Under the pieces are notes generated by a model. It searched no databases. It saw only the letters and a list, made by a program, of their open reading frames with translations, and was not told the origin of the DNA. Position numbers and translations under genes: made by a program. Below are positions 22,493 through 33,466 of a DNA stretch of 64,000 bases, piece after piece; positions within the stretch are counted from its first letter, which is position 1; every line of letters starts with the position of its first letter. The stretch is from assembly GCA_003988855.1 (NCBI GenBank), contig QYAI01000054.1, forward strand, positions 124,001 through 188,000. The letters run 5' to 3'. The stretch comes from Arachnopeziza araneosa. Taxonomy: Eukaryota; Ascomycota; Leotiomycetes; Helotiales; Arachnopezizaceae.

Positions 22493-23615
22493 GCATATAT
22501 GTCACCGATAGAGTATGAAGGCGTAGAAAAGTGATGGAATAGGGAATGTTCACTAGAAATGAAAGGTACTGATGACAAGCAACCAAGGCTGGGAAGAAAG
22601 AGGAGAAAGCTAGAGCGTTAGCAGGATGTATTGTGGCCTCAGGCACGCATGCATTCGTTCGTGTGAGTGACATTGGCACTAAAAACCAGAATTTGTACCT
22701 TGGGTGTAATATCTGTTTCGAAAAGATCTGGTCTTGAGAATGCTCGTCTTACCATTCGAATAATGGCGTCTACCTAGGTATGTTCGGGTATTAAGATCGT
22801 TCCTACTGTTTGAGCCACTGACCAATAGAGAATGACGGAGAAAACCCAGCAGATCACTGCATGTTCCTGCATCTCCCCTGTGACTTCCATCTCTCTGCTT
22901 CCAATTTCTTTAACGAAGCATACTTGCTTTTTTAGGGGGGAGAATTACGATGGCTAGGGTAGCAAAGAATTTGCCGACAAGAACCAGTGCCATCTTCTCC
23001 CAACATCGTCACTCTCAATAGCAGAGCCTTGGCACACCAGGATGTGCCACAACAAAAATGTGAGCCTGTCTTCTAGCAAAAGTAAACGAGCCCCAAGGAC
23101 TCGCCATTGGACATAACCATAGAAGACAAGAAGTTTAACAACGAAGACTCTCCTCAAGTCAGCAAAAATATTACTACGATCTTAACCTGCTCTTCAATGT
23201 AGAGTCGTTCTTGGTGCGAGCGCAGTAAGAGATCCTCTGGTGTTTTTAAACATGAATATCGCCTTGAAACATCGACTTCATTTAACGATGATTGGCCATC
23301 TCTGATCATGACGGCCAAGCTGTTAGGGGGCGTCTGTGAACGTTACGATACCAGCGTTCAGTCGAGCAAGGCTGAGGAACTTTCGGAGAAGGCTTTGAAG
23401 TTTAGAGAGTTCCAGTGCTCAATTTGAGATTCTCAAAACTCTATCTTGCCGAGTTAACACGTATTATTAAGAGAAATATACCGAATCTCTAGCCCTAACT
23501 TTTGTTCAAAGGTCCACTGAAAGCCCACATGATAACGCCATTTTGAAAACCCTCACAACCTAAATCTTTAGCAGCGTCCCAGAATCTTCTACTTGCTGGT
23601 ATTGATCTCATATCT
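22493..23615. other. intergenic: NLR promoter side and dehydratase 3' flank
   Basis: This 1.1-kb spacer lies upstream of the NLR start and downstream of the dehydratase stop. Nothing beyond AT-rich sequence and short chance frames was recognised. Confidence 0.55.
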
Positions 23616-24889
23616 CTATACAGCAATAACTGGTCTCTGATTGACGATATTGTCATCAAAATCAGGCTCTTCCTTCTTTACTTCTTGATGTTGTTTCTTG
23701 TCATGCAGAACGAACGGTACACCAGGACCTTTCTGGACTGTACTTGGGATGACTTTATCATCATTCGTCTTGGCTTGCTTTATTCTCCGGTGGAATTTCT
23801 TAAGGACTCCTTCATCGTTGCCGTATTTCTGTTTATATCCTTCTAATGTTGCCAAAGTGACGTTCGACCCGCCACAAACAACAACGACAATATTAAGAGT
23901 GGAGAACTCAGAATCAGAGAGAGAAGGGTAAAGCGATCGGAGTGTGTTGTTATAAACAGCAGCAATGCTGGCTCCGCATGCACTTTCCACCACAATCCTC
24001 TCATCATCCGCAAATGCAACACAAGCCATTGCAGCTTGAGCATCAGAAACGACATAGCTGACTACTTCTGGTCTTTGAGCCCATTCGAATGCTTTGGCAG
24101 CGACCTGTGTTGCACCAAGACTAGTTGCAATAGATGTGATAGCCGGAAGTCGAGATAGTTCTTTTTTCTTCAGAGAGTATGAGAGAGAATGAGCTCCTTC
24201 AGTTTCCATTGCAAGGACCTTAAAGCCAGGTATACGCGAATGGCGTTCGAGACCTTTCATGATCCCTGCAAACAAACCCCCTCCGCCGACACTGCATACG
24301 ACAGCATCATAGTCGCATTCCAGAGGCGCGAATTGAAGCTCCAGTTCATCGACGAGAGTGCTATTGCCTTGCCAAATATCTGGATGGTCGAATGGCGGCA
24401 CGTAAACTCCGTTAGGATCGTTTGCGAGGAGTTGTGTTCGAAGATAAGTATCAGCTTCTTGCCAATGATCTCCTGTTTGTACTACCTCAACTCCAAGAGC
24501 TCGTAACTTTTCTATCATGAATTCTGAGGTGGCGTTGGGGACCACAATTGTGGCTGGTCGATTCAGAGAATTTGCCGCCGTTGCACAGGCGAGGCCGGCA
24601 TTTCCGCCAGAAGAGCAATAGAAGTGAATTGGCTTTGAGGTTCCATGCGAAGTGAGCGAGGAGAGAAGGAGATTCCCGACCCCGCGAGACTTGAAGGAGC
24701 CTGAAGGCTGCAGCGTCTCAAGTTTGAGGTAGATATTACTTGGAGACTTTAGTTTGGATTGGAAGAAGCTAGAACCGGAAGTTTAAGATACCAGCCTGCT
24801 TCTCTAGATAGTATTGAAGAACGAATCAAGGGAGTCTGTCTCCACGGCTTTGGTGGGATGAATGTTGGAGGAGGAGAAATGGAACCCAT
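23616..24889 (-). CDS. PLP-dependent L-serine/L-threonine dehydratase, 406 residues
   Basis: The ATG at 24889-24887 (MGSISPPPTFIPPKPW) opens exon 1 (24889-24792). A 53-nt intron (24791-24739) joins SREAG-C to NIYLKLETLQPSGSFKSRG. Exon 2 is 24738-23616. The PLP-binding Lys is in SGSFKSRG (about K49), the Asn loop is SSGGNAG (75-81), and the phosphate-binding glycine loop is CSVGGGGLFAG (about 181-191). Family members deaminate serine or threonine to pyruvate or 2-oxobutyrate plus ammonia in the cytosol. A C-terminal extension of about 60 charged residues (VLHDKKQHQEVKKEEPD) goes beyond the usual fold. The gene structure without the small first exon would lose the first substrate loop, so this start is preferred. 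Confidence 0.92.
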
Positions 24890-25677
24890 TTTTGTTGCTG
24901 CTCAGGGTGGAATTGGGAAAATCGACGGAGAGGATGGTGTATGGGATGGAGGATATATAAAAAAAATCAAAATCTAAGCGACTTCATAGGATGTTGCGCG
25001 ACATGGAAACAAATGATCGCGGATGACATCAAGCCCAAGGTCGAGGAAAGGGCGCTGGATTTGGTGGGGCAGGGCCCACCGCCTTGCAGTATCTAAGTAG
25101 CCGAGAGAAGCCCGACAGTAGCCGTCGGCAAAGGGAGCTATTACCCTATAACATCTTCCCCTCAACAGCTTCGAGAAGTAAACAAACCATACCATTACTC
25201 CATGTGCGAGACTCCTTACCCCATAGTATTCTCTTCTGGATGACATGTGTTCAATTTGTTACCCCATAACGCATGCTTCAGGTCACCTTGCATCCAGCAA
25301 ATGATCACCAATTAGTATGGAGATAATGTACAAGGAACCAGGTACTCAATGATATCCTTCCATTCCGCCTTCCTTCCTAATGTAGCTAAGAATTCCGACT
25401 AAGGCCTCGAGAGTTGAATCAGCCGATCATTTACATTCTCACATACACAATCGATTATTCCCGTGAGTGCCTGCAGTGTCATTCTTCGCCTATCTTGCTA
25501 CAATGCCCCCCGATGTCGGAGGCTCAAGGAACTTGGCGTATACAAGTGATCGAGTATCAAACTCCGTACGCCTTTAATTGAATGACTGGATCGAGGTGAG
25601 GGCCTGAAAGCGAACCCTCAACAATGATATGTTGAGAGATCGGCTTCCCTTTTGATGAATTCCGTCCTGTCCGTCCA
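24890..25677. other. intergenic: dehydratase promoter side and NAT9 3' flank
   Basis: This 788-bp spacer contains a poly-A tract near 24960-24967 just upstream of the dehydratase start. No gene was recognised. Confidence 0.55.
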
Positions 25678-26481
25678 TTAGCCATCAGTGAAGCCATTGT
25701 CTAAGTACACGAGCTCCGAATAATTCTCAATAGCATAACTGTTCAACAACAACTTCGTCCTCTCTTCTCCCAAAAACCCTTCAAATACTAACTCAAATTC
25801 TCCAAAGTAATTCGGACTTTCGTCAACCTTGATAAACCCAATGCTCTCGAAAAGCTTGATGCTCTTCTCATTCCCACTCCCAATCTTAACCTTCAACTGG
25901 AGCAGCTTCATTCTCTCCGTCGAACCTTTGTACTCTGTCAATATTTGCTCCAGATTTTGTTGAATGTACCATAAGAAGGTCAGAATCGTAGCTCTCCCGT
26001 AACCTTTTCTCCGCGCATCTTTAGGTGCGATCATAAGCTCTAACTCGCCAATGCAACCTTCAGGGTCTTCGTCTGCTGGAGAGAGAAAGAGATTCACATC
26101 GCCGATCATACAATTCGGCGAATCCGGAACACTTGCCGAGATGACTGAAATAGAAGCTGTCTGAGGAACGCAGGCAATGAAGGTAAGCTTGTCCGAGTCA
26201 TTCCGCCAACTTGACTGCATGGAGTATTCCTCCTCTATGCTGAGTGGCTCCGAAGCTGTTGCTTCTTGTATCTCCTACGTTTTGTCAGAGAAGCAAAAGA
26301 CTACAAATTTATGATATACAGCATCTTTCATCCACTCATGATAAGTCGGCACGTGGTGCTTTTCGTAAGGGACAAGGAGAACCTTGGAGGTTGAGATTGC
26401 TGCAAAATATGAGAGTCATTCTTGATATCGTGCAGCCATCATGCATATTCTGAAAATACCTATGTTTTTATTGACCAGCAT
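25678..26481 (-). CDS. NAT9: NAT9-type GNAT N-acetyltransferase, 232 residues
   Basis: There are three exons: 26481-26460 (22 nt), 26399-26320 and 25678-26274, with introns of 60 and 45 nt. They splice to a continuous N-terminus that begins MLVNKNIAISTSKVLLVPY and continues YHEWMKD and EIQEATASEPL, the hallmark of NAT9-like proteins. The acetyl-CoA pyrophosphate loop is RRKGYGRATIL (about residues 122-132), and a C-terminal GNAT motif reads NEKSIKLFESIGF. In animals NAT9 has been linked to microtubule stability and N-terminal acetylation; the fungal substrate is unknown. The very short first exon is easily missed; starting at the internal Met in EEEYSMQSSW would delete 52 residues of conserved sequence. 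Confidence 0.9.
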
Positions 26482-27639
26482 GGTGTTGACTATTTGACTC
26501 AAGAAATAGAGATACTTTGTGTAAGAGATCTCTCGGATGTCGAGAATTTCGATGGTTATCATGTGACTATGCTTAGGAGTTGCCAAATTGTTTTTCAGAT
26601 GTTCTTTTGCCGATTGGATGGGCATTGTGTCCAAAGACAATATCTAGTTGCAAGAAGCATTTTATTTGAATGGTCCTCGAGATTTTGGCTAACACACGTG
26701 ATATTATTCCTCTTTGCAGTTTGAAGGCAGTTGTAAGGAGGAATATCCACATGACTATACTTTTGATTAAGTCTAATCTCAACTGATTCTATTTGCATTT
26801 GCCCTAGCCTTCATCTCCGGAGTATCAGTTAGAGACAAGAAGCGCTAAATCAACAAGTTCTATTGCGAGTTGATTTCAGGGGTTGTTTACTCTCCTACTC
26901 CTTGAGATTCCATTTCTTTCATTATTCAAGTAAACATCGCAGCCTCATGGGATTTACCTATCTCTCAGCTATTTAATCAATCTAATGTTATACATCTACT
27001 TGTCCTCAAAATATCGACTCAAACCCGCTCCGCTAACCAATATCAAAATATCCGTTTCAACCTCGCTATTTCCAAGCTACACTGATTCGAGCAACTTCCT
27101 TTTGTCTTAAAGGTTCACTCTTGCATCTTAAACTAGTCTCGTCTGGTGTGTTACTTTCTGAAGCTTCAACCTTTATCGCCTAATATTTCTTTATGTTTAC
27201 TTTCCAGTGAACTTGTCAGACTCTCGCCCTCTTTGTATCTTGAAGTTTTACTTTCGCCTAGTTGGCTATGGGCATGGAATTGACTTCTCTTTCAAAATTA
27301 GACCTTTTCTCTCTTCAGAACGAGCATTGGTTGCATTTCGCTAGACTATTGAACTCTGGCATCATTTCTTATTCGACTTCAAAGTCAATTCCTTGAACTT
27401 CAACTCTTCCTCTAGGTACATTATATTTGATCTGAAATTTTCTCTCTAAGATTTTCCATCCTCTTTATCAATACACCACTTTCATCTAGCGTATCTATCA
27501 CAACCTTACTTCTCTTTCCAACGATCCTTTATTTTGCTATCGGCTGATCGTTCATCACCATATTTCGTAATCTGTCAATTCTCTACGTTACTTTTCGCTG
27601 ATTTTCAGACTCTCACAGTAATATCAATTTCAAATCACC
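26482..27639. promoter_or_regulatory. divergent promoter region with long pyrimidine-rich leader
   Basis: This lies between the divergent NAT9 start and the gene at 27640. From about 26900 to 27639 the given strand is T/C-rich with many ttctct and tttatc words, consistent with a long 5' leader for the plus-strand gene. No coding motif was seen. Confidence 0.4.
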
Positions 27640-29010
27640 ATGCCTTCACGCAAGAAAGTCGGACTGACGACCAATGGAGCTCGTGAAAGGAAGAGATTCA
27701 AACTTAGCCAGTCCGTTGTGAGTTCAAGCCAGAACTTTAATGAGGCAGATATTGCATCCCTAGCTGCTACTCTGGTTGGCGGAAGCCGAGATACGTGGGG
27801 AGTAGGTAACTCGGAACCCGTTGAGGGGTTGCGAAGGAAGAATCAGAATAGACCAGTACTCAACATCAGAAAAGGACGCTCCGAGACTGCAAGATACAAG
27901 GCGATCATGGAATCACTAAATCGCAAATTAGTTCCAGCTAATGCCAACAGTCCGGATAACATTCCATTGTTCCGTACTTCAATGGAAATCCGGGAACATA
28001 TCTATAGTTATCTGTTTCTTTTCGAAAAACCAATTGGGGTGAAATACGACTGGGAGGAAGCAGAAATAAATAAATATGAGGCGGAAACATTCTCACTCAT
28101 CTTTGCTTGCAAGCTGTTCGCTGTCGAAATTAGTGCATTCATCTTCCGAAACAACGTGGTTCAAGCTTTCCTTCGGATCCAAAATACCGCGTATATCCGT
28201 TCGGAAGAGATTCATTTGATTCCTAAGCTACAACTGGGTAATCTTCGAAATGTTGTTCTCACTTGTTTCAAACAGTGCTGGACGATCTATTGGTATGAGA
28301 AAGCCAGTGAGGGGCTTACCAAGCTGGCTGAATACAACCCAGCACTCGAGTCCTTGACTTTCATCGCCATTCCAGAGCGAGTGATGAAGTCTACTACAGC
28401 TCTAGGCATCATTGAGGATAACCCCATCACATTTGCTGATTTCCTATGGCCAAAAGGGCCGTTCATGGCCGCAGTACGAAAGCTCGCTCCGAAACTTTTC
28501 AAAGTTGTTCTCAAGAAAGGTTCCGATAAGCAATTCGAAATGTCCGTCAATATGGCTTCGTTCCGAGCCAATCCGGCAGAAACAGGACCTCTATCTAACA
28601 TGCTCACTTGCTTGAAATTGAACAGAAGATCTTGGGTGGTGGAACAAGAGTTGAGAGATTTGAAGAAGCGTTTCGAGGAAGTTTTCAACGATGACGAGGA
28701 AGCTGTAAGGAACGACCGCTGCAACTTACGCATTGTTGTACCCAAATTCTGGCCTCTACTAGAACAACGAAAGATGAAGGAGCTCTCTGCTGCCAGCACA
28801 TCTGGCGATCAAGAAAAATTAAAATCATTTGGTGAAGACGAGCGCATCCATTTAGCTTTAGAAAGCATACAAAGGCAGATCGAGGCTGAAAAGATCGTAG
28901 ATGTGCCCGGAACGGCAGAATACCAGGATCCCTCAGTGTCATTTGACGTAGATGCACCGATTTATTCATCTCAAGGTGGTATGTGGATGTGGGCCAACTG
29001 CCATGCTTAG
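27640..29010 (+). CDS. uncharacterised fungal protein with F-box-like N-terminal motif, 456 residues
   Basis: This is an intronless frame from the ATG at 27640. A basic Ser-rich N-terminus (MPSRKKVGLTTNGARERKRF) of about 110 residues precedes LFRTSMEIREHIYSYLFLF, which resembles the degenerate F-box-like helix (LP.EIR..IY.YL) found in large lineage-specific families of fungal hypothetical proteins. It is followed by FACKLFAVEISAFIFRNNVVQ, also typical of that class. The remainder is alpha-helical and charged, with no enzyme motif and no membrane segment. A role as a ubiquitin-ligase adaptor is conceivable but unsupported. Confidence 0.75.
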   Translation: MPSRKKVGLTTNGARERKRFKLSQSVVSSSQNFNEADIASLAATLVGGSRDTWGVGNSEPVEGLRRKNQNRPVLNIRKGRSETARYKAIMESLNRKLVPANANSPDNIPLFRTSMEIREHIYSYLFLFEKPIGVKYDWEEAEINKYEAETFSLIFACKLFAVEISAFIFRNNVVQAFLRIQNTAYIRSEEIHLIPKLQLGNLRNVVLTCFKQCWTIYWYEKASEGLTKLAEYNPALESLTFIAIPERVMKSTTALGIIEDNPITFADFLWPKGPFMAAVRKLAPKLFKVVLKKGSDKQFEMSVNMASFRANPAETGPLSNMLTCLKLNRRSWVVEQELRDLKKRFEEVFNDDEEAVRNDRCNLRIVVPKFWPLLEQRKMKELSAASTSGDQEKLKSFGEDERIHLALESIQRQIEAEKIVDVPGTAEYQDPSVSFDVDAPIYSSQGGMWMWANCHA

Positions 29011-29913
29011 AAAGTCCTTCATTATCTCGGGGCCTGGTGAATTCTATCACACATTGTGAACCAGGATAGCTCTGAACTCAAGGATTTCATCATATTGTTA
29101 TGGATAGGCGTAATATTCTCAGCTTTGTATTTTAGCAAAAAGGGGTGGATGGCATTTTATAGTCACAATTCTACGCATGGATTTACAAGCAACATACACA
29201 TTAATCAATACAGGCTCAAGAGTATCTATTAGGGTAAGAAGAATTATTCCTGGGTCACTAGATAGCCTTACAGATCACAGTTAATTAAACACCTCTCTAT
29301 CGTTTACTTCGAGTAAAGCTTGCCAGTAAAACTCGAAGAAAAATATCTCAATATCTCGATACTTCTCGCAGCATACTTTTGTTTTGTCTCAAATTGCCTT
29401 GTGAAATATACTGGTAACTTTTGATAGACAACTGTTTCTCGAAGTTGGAGAGTCACGCTCAAGAATATTTTTAAAAGTTGTTGACAAAGGCTACTAATTC
29501 TTGAACTATGGTCTTACCATCTAAGTTACGTAGGTTTGGCTTAAAGACGGCGATGGCGACAGATGACCGACGTCGTTTTTAAAAATGGTTCACAATGTCT
29601 CATTCTGTAAAGATCGTACCTGCCATGTTGGACGATTTCGCGGTGCGGCTACGTCAAGGAGAATGCCTTCTACTGTCAGAGCTCTTCAGCGACAATCATG
29701 AGCATTTTCAAATTAACAACATATCATAGATCTACTCTGTTCTCCCAACCGCCATCGTTTTGATTTATTATCAATCACAACTTTCGTTATCTCAATATCC
29801 ACTCTTTTACAAGCGACAACAGACTCTATATCTCTCAAATACTCCTAAACACAACATTCCAGCTCAGTTGAGTTCGAGGCACTGCCCTCATATTCCGCAT
29901 ACCAAGTCAAAAG
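29011..29913. other. intergenic between two plus-strand genes
   Basis: A 903-bp AT-rich spacer. The final 150 bp (29750-29913) are CT/CA-rich like a fungal leader. No gene was recognised. Confidence 0.55.
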
Positions 29914-31087
29914 ATGACTGAGCCGATAGCGGATACGGCTCAGGAGGAGCAAGATAGTTTTACCTGTAAGATTGAACAAGACTCATTCGCGGAGCGCACT
30001 TTCCACCCACGGAGCGAACTCGATGATACCGACAGGCATAATACTGCAAGCATGATATTTTTTCGTTATCTAATTCAGCAGTACAGCGGTAGTATTGAGA
30101 AACCACCATCTGAGTTTCACAGATTGCACAATAAGTTTCTAAGAAAGCTAAGAGAGCACTTGATATGTAAAGCCATCCAAGCTGCCTCGGAATGGACAGC
30201 GACTTACTCTAAGTATTGCCCAGATGCTGCTTCAGCAACTGATCTTGATGACTACGGAGAGACTGACCACGCAACAATTGAAGAACTGAGATGTTTCTAT
30301 AGAAAAACATCGTGCGACGTGACCTCGCTCAAATTTCGGGCTTGCCCGTGAAGGCTTTCGCACCTACCATTCCGAATGGGTGATGCTGATCGTAGCCCTC
30401 ACTATAACGCTCGGGACTCTGTTCTTACTGACTCCAGAAAATAGAGAGAGGTATGCGAAAGAGCATGAACAGATTATCCACGTCATCGTTGAACGCTTCA
30501 ATACCGCCATGGCTCGTTTAGATACTCCTCCGCCGCCTAACCACGATCTTAACCACAATCCTGATCGCCTTACTCATTCACTACGGCATTATGTTAGAGG
30601 TGAAATCGACACCAGGGCGTTAGAGATGGATGTCAAACAAGATATGATTGTACTACGAATCAGGCTCGTAGAATTCATGTCGTTTTCGGCTAGGTTTTTG
30701 GACAATCTTGGGAACGATTACGCCTCTGCAGATCCAATGTTCGTATTTTGGTCAGATATTGAGCTGCAAAAGAAAATCGACAATCATGCGGAAAGGGAAA
30801 TATCAATACAAAGATGGGAGAAGGAAGCTTCCTGCGTACTCGGAGTTTGGAGGGAGTTACAACGACGAGATGACTCTGGAGAGAATACTGGAGACATGAA
30901 AGATGTCAAAGAGCATGTTCTGAAAAGGATTAAAGTAGTTGATATGGGATTTAGAATGCTCTTCCCCATCCCCTACGATACGATAACACAATTGGGCAAA
31001 GACTGGGCATACAAAATTGAATGCAGAAGGCTTGAAATGGAGAATGTTATATTGAAGGCCATGTTCAGAGCGAAGATTGAAACTTGA
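29914..31087 (+). pseudogene. uncharacterised protein interrupted by two apparent frameshifts
   Basis: The ATG at 29914 opens 145 codons that end at a TGA at 30349-30351. A second frame runs from about 30323 to the TGA at 31085-31087 and includes GFRTYHSEWVMLIVALTITL (one predicted membrane segment) and a long helical C-terminus ending FRAKIET. No GT-AG intron joins the two. Between them a third frame (30303-30345) reads plausibly as VRRDLAQISGLPV. Reading therefore seems to move through three frames within about 60 bp, each step next to a short A run. This looks like two one-base losses (or assembly errors) in a protein of about 390 residues. The family is not recognised. The 3' end overlaps POL31 convergently by 23 bp. 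Confidence 0.5.
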
Positions 31088-32835
31088 CAACCGAGGTCTC
31101 CAGTGTTTCGGAATCCACCAGCACAAGCTCGCCGGTCTCTGAGAATTTGGGCACAGCTATCAATCGAACCACTTGTCCGTCCGGGCCTTCTATTGACGCA
31201 GTATCGAATTTTGGTTGCGAGCCTACAAAAAATAAATGAGGACATGAGTTCATAACGAACGGATCATCGTCTTGAAATGGATAACTCCCTGTAATGCGTT
31301 AGCGTGGGATTTCGGAGAAACTTTGATTGGATATGGAGCTGGAGCTGGAGTTGAGGAAAGCGGAGTTTTAGCGTCTTAACTGTTCATGTTACATGTTTCT
31401 TGTGCCCCGATTCGCCGTATTGACTTTGCTTCACCAGCGGAAAGATAGCAATATTCACAATAGAAAATGAATCAACTCACATAGTGTATCCGGTGCTGTC
31501 GGAGCACAACAACGCCATCTGCACATTGCTTCTAACATGCCAAGGCGATCTTCACTCTCCACATACTTGAAAATGTCGTCCACATTCTGTCCACCGGTGC
31601 CCAATACCTTCCAGCCTTCAATTTCGCCATCCCAAGGATTTGTAACAGGGTCAAGCCAGCCAGGCTGTTTTTCTTTACCTTGAACAGGTAGCACTGGTCC
31701 ATAGGCTCGCGCTTGCGGAAACAAAGCAGGATGTAAGGGTTGCTGTGGCAAGCTGGCATTCGCAGGGTCGGAAGAACCTGGTATGAGAGTTATGGGTATG
31801 CTGGGGAGAAGAGAAGCTAGGAAGCTGTCGAGATGTGCGGTGGGTGCCGGATTGTAAGCGCTGCTGTCGTAACCGTATTTCTTGTGTGCTTTACGGGTGT
31901 TTCCAACCGTGTCGTGAGAGACTTCTTCGCCATCTAGAGCTATCGAGTTTCCGGCTATTATGAGTCTGCTGATCTGAGAGACGGTCTCTTGGGCTTGAGG
32001 GTCAAGGGCTTCGCCAAGGAGATATTCTGTGAGGAGTTGGATCTCTAGAGAGTGATCGGAGTCGATGCCAGAGAAACCTAGGCCAGAGACGATAGCAATC
32101 TTCTTGCTGCTTTCAGTCACTGGCTTATCCATGTCCTCATCATCATCGTCGTCCAGCTTTATTCTCTTCCTCGAATTGCTTGGTGGCTCCGAGGTTTTCC
32201 AGCGCTCTGACTGTGGAGGTAAATCTGGTACTTTGACATCAACCACTTCAAAGTCTCCATTCGCATTCTCTGTCCCCATGACCGCAACGATGCAGCCCGT
32301 GACAAGCATTTCACTTGATAGTGGTGTCCCAACTAATCTTAATCTTCCAGATTCATCCTCCAGCATCATCAAGTCTTCTCCTGAAGGGGAAACGTACTTT
32401 TGCCTTGGTACTGGTGCAGATATCCAGTGATCTTTGGAAATATCATCCAGAATATTCGGCTTCAAAGGCATTTCCATATAAATGGTACCAGTAACCCAAC
32501 ATAGCTTCCCTTGTCTCACATCCAGTACTCTTTCCACGCGTTGGACTTCCTCTCCTGCGATTTGAAAACCATTCCACGCCTCATCTGCGATTTCTTCAAC
32601 TGCAGACTTGAGTTTGGTCAACCTCAAAAAGTACATGTCGCCATATTGCTGCTGATACTGCTTTTCTTTCTCAAGCACATAGGTATCGAGAGGCTTGTAG
32701 AGTGAGGATTGGCGTTCCAAGAAGGGGTATTTCTGGTCTCTAAAGATTGTTAGTAAAAGACTAAAGAAGTAAAAATATCAGTGCGCTTTACGATGGGTTT
32801 CTTAGAAGACTTCCATCTTCATCTGCGACGGCCAT
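31065..32835 (-). CDS. POL31: DNA polymerase delta small (B) subunit, 508 residues
   Basis: Exons are 32835-32792, 32739-31481 and 31288-31065; introns are 52 nt and an unusually long 192 nt (31480-31289). The protein begins MAVADEDGSLLRNPSDQKYP and contains the N-terminal OB-fold region (YGDMYFLRLTKLKSAVEEIA) and the inactivated calcineurin-like phosphoesterase domain (AIVSGLGFSGIDSDHSLEIQ, then LIPGSSDPANASLPQQPLH). The final exon restores APTAPDTLWSYPFQDDDPFV and CPHLFFVGSQPKFDT, signatures of POL31/Cdc1/POLD2. It links the catalytic subunit to the Pol32-type subunit in replication and, in yeast, in polymerase zeta. An acidic insert (DDDDDEDMDKP) lies before the phosphoesterase domain. Length is normal. 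Confidence 0.95.
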
Positions 32836-33466
32836 TGTGTTTGTGTTGGCAATTATTTGTGGTGGTGGTTGGAGGAACTCTTTGGTGGGAGACGCGTATT
32901 TTCGCGACGAGGCTGAAAGCACTCAAGGACGTGATGTTATGGCCTCGTTACAGTGGGTATGCCCTGCAGCATCTACAGTATGGGGGCTACTTGTACTGGT
33001 CGTTGTGCTCCGCTGGGTATATCAAATCAATCAATCCCTCTTCTGTCGTGAAAAATGCGCCATCTTTGTGAGTTCGATTTCGGTCAACCCTTGCTCCCTT
33101 TTCAGGCAATGCATCATTCTGGCGCAATGAGGGGCAAAGCACTCGGTGGTATGATAAAATCAATAATGTTTCTTTTTCTCTCCTTCCCTCTGTCCCATCT
33201 TCTTCTCATTCAGCCTATTTGTTATCCCATCAACCTACGATTTATGACTTGTTTGAACATATGTAAATTGTCTATCGCCTGATTGTCGACAGATCCCCAA
33301 TAGATACAGCCTACCCGAACACCGAAGAATGCGAGGCATGTCGCCCGGTACGCCTCAAAACCCCCCCAATATTACCCAGCCCAATGCTATATTTAAAGTA
33401 TATGGATGCTCCCAGCGAGGCAATGGCCTCGAGCTACATGCTCCTTATCTTTCATACACTCTTCCG
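32836..33466. other. intergenic: POL31 promoter side and GT32 3' flank
   Basis: A 631-bp spacer. Open frames on the plus strand start with non-ATG codons or lack motifs. Only ordinary promoter-like, pyrimidine-rich sequence is seen. Confidence 0.55.

Noticed and set aside
31300..31345. GGAGCT repeats considered as coding repeats
   Set aside because: They lie within the POL31 intron and no frame is supported.
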